From: Rhodoferax sp. U2-2l
GTDB lineage: Bacteria; Pseudomonadota; Gammaproteobacteria; Burkholderiales; Burkholderiaceae_C
DNA length: 64,000 nt
Direction: 5' to 3'
Assembly (NCBI RefSeq): GCF_020594515.1
Contig: NZ_JAJCTH010000006.1
Span: 62,001 to 126,000, forward strand
In this document: positions 57,850-64,000 of the stretch, piece after piece
Numbering within the stretch: the stretch's first letter is position 1
Layout: each line of letters begins with the position of its first letter
Made by a program: the position numbers and the translations under genes
Notes under the pieces: generated by a model
Seen by the model: the letters and a program-made list of their open reading frames with translations, nothing else
The model's database searches: none
What the model was told of the DNA's origin: nothing

Positions 57850-60800
57850 CCCGGTTCGCGCGCTGCGCCGGGCGCATTTCTCCCTATTTGTTGCTGTTTT
57901 TTGTGCCCGTGCTGATGGTGACGCTGATCGCGGGCGGGGTGGTGTATTCGGCCATGCAGACCCTGCAACAGGATTACCAGGTGGTGGCGCAGGCGCAAGC
58001 GCGCGATGCGGCCATGCTGGCAGCTGCCAACCGCTTCAACCAGGATGTGGCGGCCGTGCAACTGCTGGTGGCGGACACCTTGGAGCAGGCCGCCAACGGC
58101 CAGGTCGACGAGGGCCATGTGTACCGGGTGCATACCGCCGTGGTGAACCTGTTGGCCGGGCTGGAGCCCCGCCTGCTGGCGCTGGAGGATGCGCCTGAGG
58201 GGGCGCCACCCGTCTCGCACCTGCGAAACGATTTTGAAACCTACCGCAGCCTGATCATCACCGCCACTGACATGGCGACGATTGACCCCTCGGGGGCCAT
58301 GCGCCTGGCGTTCAAGGCCGGGCAAAGTTATGTGGCCTTCACCGAGCACACGCACGGCGTGGTCCATGCAGCCACCCAGGCCATGGCCGCGCGATCCATC
58401 GCCCAGGGCGAGTCGTTTGAGCGGCAGGTGGTCAAGCTGGCCACCACCAGCAGTGTGCTGCTGCTGGTGCTGTTGCTGGTCTGGTTGGCGCTGGCGCGCA
58501 AGATCCTGCAGCGGGTGAATGTGTTGTCCGGGGCCATGCTGGCCATGGCCTCACACGGTGCGCAACCGGTCGCTTTGGCCGAGGTGGAAGCCATCAGCCG
58601 CGACCCGCGCAGCGTGTTGCGCGACATTGCCGCCGCCATTGTGGCGTTTCGGGATGCGCTGGCGGCACGCCAGGCGGCGCAATACGACCTGGGTGAGCGC
58701 ATGAAAGAGCTGGCTTGCTCGTTCGACATCTCGCGCCTGACCGAGAACGACGACATCAGCGAGGGTGAACTGCTGCAGCGGGTCACCGCGCGTCTGCCCG
58801 CGGCGATGCGTTACCCGGAGCAGGCGGTGGCCTGTATCCAGAGCGGAGCGATGGTGGTCGGTGCGCCCGAAGCACTGCAACAGCCTCGCACCCTGGACGC
58901 CCGCTTTGGTGGTGCCAGCGGCGTGCCGGCGCACCGCGTGTGTGTGGCCTACGTGGGGGCGCTGCCCGGCGACGTGAGTGAGCCGTTTTTGCCCGAAGAG
59001 CAGGCCTTGCTGGACGCCGTGAGCCAGCGGCTGAACAAATGCCTGGCGCTACGCCGCGCCCGTGCCGCCGAGGCGGAGGCGCAAGCGCTGATGCACGCCA
59101 TCGTCGAGCAGGCGGGCAGTGCCATCAATCTGGTGGAGTTGCCCTCGCTGCGCATGGTGCAGGTCAACGCGGCCTGTTGCCAGATTCTGGGCTACAGCCG
59201 CGAGGAACTGCTGCAGATGACGCTGGCCGACTATCAGGCGGTGCCCGATCTGCAGGCCATGCAACGGCGGGTGGCCCAGGTCGTGGCCGCCGGGCGGGCA
59301 CGCTTTGAGAACCGCTACCGCCGCAAGGACGGGCAGGTGGTGGACGTGCTCATCAACGTCAGCACCATCACCCAGCAAGGGCGCGACTACCTGGTGGCGC
59401 TGTGGGAAGACATCACCGAGAAGAAACAGGCCGACCTGGCGCTGCGCAAACTGACGCTGGCGGTGGAGCAAAGCCCGCACGCGGTGGTGATCACCGACGT
59501 GCAGGCGCGCATCGAATTTGTCAACGACGCCTTTGTCAGCCAGACCGGCTACAGCCGCGACGAGGTGCTGGGCCAGAACCCGAAGATGTTGAGTGCGGGT
59601 AAAACCCCGGCCGAGGTCTACCGCCAGATGTGGCAGGCCCTGTCGCAGGGTGAGCATTGGAGCGGCAAGTTCATCAACCGCACCAAAGCTGGCCAGGAGC
59701 GCACGGAGTCGGCCATCATCACCCCGCTGCGCGATGCCGGCGGCCAGATCTGCCATTACGTGGCGGTCAAGGAAGACATCACCGAACGCCAGCGCACCGA
59801 AGACGAACTGCGCAAGCTCTATCTGGCGGTCGAGCAAAGCCCCGAGAGCATCGTCATCACCAACCTCAACGCCGAGATCGAGTACGTCAACCAGGCCTTC
59901 ACCCGCACCACCGGCTACAGCCGCGAAGAGGCCATCGGCGCCAACCCGCGCCTGCTCAAGACCGGCAAAACCCCGCCTGGCACCTACCCGGACATGTGGG
60001 CCACGCTCACGCGCGGGGACACCTGGAGCGGCATCCTGTTCAACCGTCGCAAGGACGGCAGCGCGTACGAGGAAGAGGCGCACATCACCCCGGTGCGCCA
60101 ACCCGATGGCCAGATCACCCACTACCTGGCCATCAAGGAAGACGTGACCGAGAAGCGGCGCATGACGCAGGAGCTGGCGCAGTACCGCGCGCACCTGGAA
60201 GACCTGGTGGCCCAGCGCACCGCCGACCTGGAAGCAGTGTCTGAGGCGCTGCGCCTGGCGGGTGAAGAGCAGGTGGCGATTTTCGAGACCGCCACCTCGG
60301 GCATGGCGCTGATCCGCGACCGTGTTTTCGAGCGCTGCAACCGGCGCCTGTGCGAACTGTTTGGCTGGCCCGAAGGCAGCATGGTGGGCCAGCGCACCAC
60401 GGTCTGGTACAGCGACGCCGAGGCCGAGGCGATGGGCGGCGACCCGGTGTACGAGGTGATCTGGCATGGGTCGCCGCATACCCGCGAGCAGCAGCTCAAA
60501 CGTCGGGATGGCAGCCTGTTCTGGGCCCGCCTGACCGGCAAGGCGGTGGATGTGAGCGACCGCAGCAAGGGCAGCGTGTGGGTGGTGGACGATATTTCTG
60601 AAGAGCGTGCCACCGCCGAGGCCATGCGCCGCGCCAAGGAGCTGGCCGAGGACGCAGCCCGCACCAAGGCCGAGTTTCTGGCCAACATGAGCCACGAAAT
60701 CCGCACCCCCATGAACGCGGTGATCGGCATGACGCACCTGATGCTCAAGACCGAGCTGCTGCCGCGCCAGCGCGACTACATGCGCAAGATCATGGACTCG

Positions 60801-62864
60801 GGCCAGCACCTGCTGGGCATCATCAACGACATTCTGGATGTCTCCAAAATTGAGGCGGGCAAGCTGACCATCGAACACATTGCTTTTGATCTGGAAAAAG
60901 TGCTGGGCAATGTCGGTAACCTGATCGGTGAAAAAGTGGCCGCCAAGGGGCTGGAGCTGATCTTTGACGTGGACCGCCAGGTGCCCAATAACCTGGTGGG
61001 CGACCCGCTGCGCCTGAGCCAGGTGCTCATCAACTACGCCAACAACGCTGTCAAGTTCACCGACCACGGCGAAGTGGATGTGCTGGTGCGCGTGCGTGAG
61101 CAGACCGCTGAGGACGTGCTGCTGTACTTTGCCGTGCGCGACACCGGCATCGGCATCGCGCAGGAGCACCAGGCGCAACTGTTCGAGTCGTTCAAACAGG
61201 CCGACTCGTCCACCACCCGCCACTACGGCGGCACCGGGCTGGGGCTGTCGATTGCCAAACAACTCTCGACCATGATGCAGGGCGAGGTGGGGGTGGAGAG
61301 TGTGCCCGGCCAAGGCAGCACCTTCTGGTTCACGGCACGCCTGGGCCTGGGCGTGGCCGCCGAGGCGCCGCGCATCCTGAGCGCCGACCTGCAAGGCTGC
61401 CGCGCGCTGGTGGTGGACGACAACGACAACGCCCGCGCGGTGTTGCGCGACATGCTCGAGGGCATGGGGTTTGCCGTGGACGAGGTGGACGGCGGGCCGG
61501 CCGCCATCCACGCCGTGGACCAGGCCGAGTCGCAGGACCGGCCGTTTGACTTTGTGTTTCTGGACTGGCAGATGCCCGGCATGGACGGGATCGAAGTGGC
61601 CCGGCGCCTCAAAGAGCGGCCCCTGCGGCACCCGCCGCACCAGGTGATGGTGACCGCGTTTGGCCGTGAAGAAGTGCTCAGGGGGGCCGAGCAAGCCGGT
61701 CTGGAAGATGTGCTGATCAAACCCGTCAACCCCTCCATGCTGTTTGAATGCGTGATGAGCCTGATGGGTCAGGCCCCCGCCCAGCGGCGCGCTGCCATAG
61801 ACGCGCCCACCCTGAGTGCCGAACACCTCGCCAGCATCAAAGGCGCGCGTATTTTGCTGGTGGAAGACAACGACCTGAACCAGGAAGTGGCCATGGAGCT
61901 GCTGCGTGATGCCGGTTTCATCGTCGACCTGGCGGAAAACGGCGAGGTGGCGATCCAGAAATTGGCACGTGGCAACTTTGACCTGTTGCTGATGGACATG
62001 CAGATGCCGGTGATGGACGGTGAAACCGCCACCCGCCAGCTGCGCCAGATGCCTGCGTACGCCCAGCTGCCCATCATCGCCATGACCGCCAACGTGCAGG
62101 AGAGCGACCGCCAGCGCTGCCTGGCAGCCGGCATGAACGACCATATTGCCAAACCGATCGACCCAGACCGGCTGTGGCAAACCCTGTTGCAGTGGATCCA
62201 ACCGCAGGCCAATCACCTCACCGCGCACGCCAGCCTGCCGCCCGTGCCCGCCCCCGCAGAGGGCGGTGTGGAAATTCCTGCCAACATTGCCGGTCTGGAC
62301 ACGGCCTTGGGGCTGCGCCGGGTGCTGGGTAAAAAGGCCTTGTACCTGTCGATGCTGCGGCGTTTTGTGGCCGGGCAAAAGCCGCTGATGGTGGCCTTGC
62401 AGGACGCGCTGGACCAAGACGACCTGGCCACCGTGGAGCGCCTGGCGCACACCACCAAAGGCACAGCGGGCAGCATTGGTGCCCGGGAAGTCCAGACGCT
62501 GGCGGCCGATGTCGAGATGGCAGCCGGGCAGGGCGGCCCGCGTGCCGCGCTGCAGTCGCGCATCCAGGCGCTGGCGGCGCCGCTGGCTGAGCTGATCCGT
62601 GCGCTGGAGCAGGCCCTGCCAGCCGAGGCCACGCGGGTCAAGGTGGCGGTGGACCCGGCCCGGCTGAAAGAAGTCTGTGCCCGGCTGGAGGCCCTGTTGG
62701 CCTACGATGACTCTGCTGCGGTGGAGGTGGTCAGCGACAACGCCGACCTGCTGGACGCGGCCTTTGGGCCGCACTACCGTCAAATTGACAACGCCGTCAA
62801 GGCCTTCGACTTTGAGGCCGCTTTGCAAGCCCTCCAGGCCGGTCGTGACAGCATGCCCGGGTGA
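57846..62864 (+). CDS. Multi-domain hybrid sensor histidine kinase
   Basis: A 1672-residue protein. Two membrane helices (about 13-38 and 197-218) flank a periplasmic helical sensor. A GAF-like region follows (about 285-410), then four PAS domains (about 415-930, the second and third very alike), a HisKA/HATPase core with His950 in [10 protein letters not shown], two receiver domains with Asp1240 and Asp1384, and an HPt domain with His1535 (HTTKGTAGS). It can run a full internal His-Asp-His-Asp relay. The next gene, an HD-GYP regulator, is the likely output. Confidence 0.95.
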   Translation: MTRFARCAGRISPYLLLFFVPVLMVTLIAGGVVYSAMQTLQQDYQVVAQAQARDAAMLAAANRFNQDVAAVQLLVADTLEQAANGQVDEGHVYRVHTAVVNLLAGLEPRLLALEDAPEGAPPVSHLRNDFETYRSLIITATDMATIDPSGAMRLAFKAGQSYVAFTEHTHGVVHAATQAMAARSIAQGESFERQVVKLATTSSVLLLVLLLVWLALARKILQRVNVLSGAMLAMASHGAQPVALAEVEAISRDPRSVLRDIAAAIVAFRDALAARQAAQYDLGERMKELACSFDISRLTENDDISEGELLQRVTARLPAAMRYPEQAVACIQSGAMVVGAPEALQQPRTLDARFGGASGVPAHRVCVAYVGALPGDVSEPFLPEEQALLDAVSQRLNKCLALRRARAAEAEAQALMHAIVEQAGSAINLVELPSLRMVQVNAACCQILGYSREELLQMTLADYQAVPDLQAMQRRVAQVVAAGRARFENRYRRKDGQVVDVLINVSTITQQGRDYLVALWEDITEKKQADLALRKLTLAVEQSPHAVVITDVQARIEFVNDAFVSQTGYSRDEVLGQNPKMLSAGKTPAEVYRQMWQALSQGEHWSGKFINRTKAGQERTESAIITPLRDAGGQICHYVAVKEDITERQRTEDELRKLYLAVEQSPESIVITNLNAEIEYVNQAFTRTTGYSREEAIGANPRLLKTGKTPPGTYPDMWATLTRGDTWSGILFNRRKDGSAYEEEAHITPVRQPDGQITHYLAIKEDVTEKRRMTQELAQYRAHLEDLVAQRTADLEAVSEALRLAGEEQVAIFETATSGMALIRDRVFERCNRRLCELFGWPEGSMVGQRTTVWYSDAEAEAMGGDPVYEVIWHGSPHTREQQLKRRDGSLFWARLTGKAVDVSDRSKGSVWVVDDISEERATAEAMRRAKELAEDAARTKAEFLANMSHEIRTPMNAVIGMTHLMLKTELLPRQRDYMRKIMDSGQHLLGIINDILDVSKIEAGKLTIEHIAFDLEKVLGNVGNLIGEKVAAKGLELIFDVDRQVPNNLVGDPLRLSQVLINYANNAVKFTDHGEVDVLVRVREQTAEDVLLYFAVRDTGIGIAQEHQAQLFESFKQADSSTTRHYGGTGLGLSIAKQLSTMMQGEVGVESVPGQGSTFWFTARLGLGVAAEAPRILSADLQGCRALVVDDNDNARAVLRDMLEGMGFAVDEVDGGPAAIHAVDQAESQDRPFDFVFLDWQMPGMDGIEVARRLKERPLRHPPHQVMVTAFGREEVLRGAEQAGLEDVLIKPVNPSMLFECVMSLMGQAPAQRRAAIDAPTLSAEHLASIKGARILLVEDNDLNQEVAMELLRDAGFIVDLAENGEVAIQKLARGNFDLLLMDMQMPVMDGETATRQLRQMPAYAQLPIIAMTANVQESDRQRCLAAGMNDHIAKPIDPDRLWQTLLQWIQPQANHLTAHASLPPVPAPAEGGVEIPANIAGLDTALGLRRVLGKKALYLSMLRRFVAGQKPLMVALQDALDQDDLATVERLAHTTKGTAGSIGAREVQTLAADVEMAAGQGGPRAALQSRIQALAAPLAELIRALEQALPAEATRVKVAVDPARLKEVCARLEALLAYDDSAAVEVVSDNADLLDAAFGPHYRQIDNAVKAFDFEAALQALQAGRDSMPG

Positions 62865-62869
62865 ACGCC

Positions 62870-64000
62870 ATGGAACCCATTGCCTCGTCCAAACCCACCG
62901 TGCTGGTGGTGGATGACACGCCCGACAACCTGGCCCTGGTCAGCAGCCTGCTGCGTGAAGACTACCTGGTGCGGGTCGCCAACAACGGCGAAAAAGCCCT
63001 GCGCATCGCCACCTCCGACCAACCGCCTGATTTGATCTTGCTGGACATCATGATGCCCGGCATGGACGGCTACGAGGTGTGCCGCCGCCTCAAGGCCGAC
63101 CCCAAGGCGCGCGACATCCGGGTGATTTTTCTCACCGCCAAAGCCGAGGTGGAAGACGAGCGCAAAGGCTTCCAGATGGGTGCCGTGGACTACATCACCA
63201 AACCCATCAGCCCGCCCATTCTGCAAGAGCGCGTGAAAATTCACCTGGCGCTCAAAGCCTCGGCCGATTTCCTGCGCGACAAAGCCGACTACCTGGAGCA
63301 GGAAGTCAACCGGCGCACCCGGGAGGTGATGGCCATTCAGGACGTGACCATCCTGGCCATGGCCTCGCTGGCCGAAACCCGCGACAGCGACACCGGCAAC
63401 CACATCCGGCGCACCCAGTATTACGTGAAGGCGCTGGCGCAGCAGTTGCGCACGCACCCGCGGTTTGCGGTTTACCTGACCGATGCCAACATCACCATGC
63501 TGTTCAAGTCGGCACCGCTGCACGACATTGGCAAGGTGGGCATTCCGGACCGCATTTTGCTCAAACCCGGGCGCTACGAGCCGCATGAGTTTGCGATCAT
63601 GAAGCGCCACACCAACCTGGGCCATGAGGCCATCGAACACGCCGAAAAAGCGCTGGGCATTGATGTGGGTTTTTTGCGCACGGCCAAAGAGATTGCCCTG
63701 TCGCACCAGGAGAAGTGGGACGGCAGCGGCTACCCGAAGGGCCTGGCGGGCGAGGCCATCCCGATCAGCGCGCGGCTGATGGCGCTGGCCGATGTGTATG
63801 ACGCATTGATCAGCCGCCGCGTCTACAAGGACGGCATGTCCCATGAGAAAGCCACGGAGATCATTGTCGAAGGCCGGGACAAACACTTTGACCCCGATGT
63901 GGTGGATGCGTTTGTGCGCATTCAGGACGAGTTCAAGGCGATTGCTGCGCGCTTTACCGATACCGACCTGGACATGACCAAAAAAGCCGAGGAACTGGCC
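62870..64000 (+). CDS. HD-GYP response regulator, c-di-GMP phosphodiesterase (cut by right edge)
   Basis: The 377 visible residues begin with a receiver domain (phospho-acceptor Asp59 in LILLDIMMPGMDG) and continue with an HD-GYP domain: the HD pair at 218-219 in LHDIGKVGIPD and GYP at 287-289 in KWDGSGYPKGL. Such proteins hydrolyse c-di-GMP. The start may be ATG 62870 or GTG 62861; the latter overlaps the kinase stop. The frame is open at the window end, with probably only a short tail missing. It is the likely target of the adjacent hybrid kinase. Confidence 0.93.
   Translation, partial: MEPIASSKPTVLVVDDTPDNLALVSSLLREDYLVRVANNGEKALRIATSDQPPDLILLDIMMPGMDGYEVCRRLKADPKARDIRVIFLTAKAEVEDERKGFQMGAVDYITKPISPPILQERVKIHLALKASADFLRDKADYLEQEVNRRTREVMAIQDVTILAMASLAETRDSDTGNHIRRTQYYVKALAQQLRTHPRFAVYLTDANITMLFKSAPLHDIGKVGIPDRILLKPGRYEPHEFAIMKRHTNLGHEAIEHAEKALGIDVGFLRTAKEIALSHQEKWDGSGYPKGLAGEAIPISARLMALADVYDALISRRVYKDGMSHEKATEIIVEGRDKHFDPDVVDAFVRIQDEFKAIAARFTDTDLDMTKKAEELA

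Noticed and set aside
59049..62828. Leftward 1259-residue open frame opposite the hybrid kinase
   Set aside because: Antisense shadow of a gene with well-defined domains; composition is biased and no motif is present.

Overview
The window reads as chromosome from a betaproteobacterium of the Comamonadaceae, most like Rhodoferax or Polaromonas. This rests on GC-rich coding, betaproteobacterial gene neighbourhoods (rpsP-rimM-trmD-rplS, xseB-ispA-dxs, a phosphate transporter preceded by its DUF47 partner) and product families such as BPSS1780 and DUF2782. No phage, insertion sequence, CRISPR array or rRNA operon was seen. The only RNA gene is a tRNA-Lys(CUU).

Layout. 1-7.5 kb: the end of an unknown gene, aconitase B, a DUF47/Pit phosphate pair, a GNAT acetyltransferase and the ribosomal operon rpsP-rimM-trmD-rplS. 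7.5-20.2 kb: Nudix CoA pyrophosphatase, CobD/CbiB-like membrane protein, rsgA-phhB-M48 protease (leftward), orn, an RGG-tailed DEAD-box helicase with a hairpin-rich leader, tRNA-Lys, guaC, uvrD and a YegD-type Hsp70. 20.2-27.5 kb: a FlgO-like lipoprotein pair, BPSS1780-thrB-DUF2782, polA and a membrane-anchored DUF4230-like protein. 27.5-34.6 kb: a branched-chain 2-oxoacid dehydrogenase operon (E1 alpha, E1 beta, E2; no E3 here), an exported dienelactone hydrolase, a HiPIP, and a LysR regulator coupled to an unidentified ORF. 35-46.3 kb: a chemoreceptor, an enterobacterial-looking lysA with a palindrome on its start codon, a 0.5-kb repeat island, copper-delivery genes (PCuAC, SCO, DUF2946), a sulfurtransferase, an EamA exporter, a Rieske oxygenase, and a PotD-like protein translationally coupled to a Cache-HAMP-GGDEF cyclase. 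46.4-57.1 kb: xseB-ispA-dxs, a keto-acid-type TRAP transporter split into convergent units, and a tungstate ABC transporter with its divergent regulator. 57.1-64 kb: a signalling operon (exported histidine phosphatase, a 1672-residue hybrid kinase, and an HD-GYP response regulator cut by the right edge).

Most of the window is housekeeping. The most interesting items are: the polyamine-type binding protein plus diguanylate cyclase pair, which has an FNR-type box next to its start; short palindromic repeats translated in frame inside the interdomain linkers of PolA and of the E2 subunit; the repeat island at 38.27-38.76 kb; and two perfect TTGAT-N4-ATCAA boxes at start codons. Functions are assigned by reading translated motifs; no database search was run.
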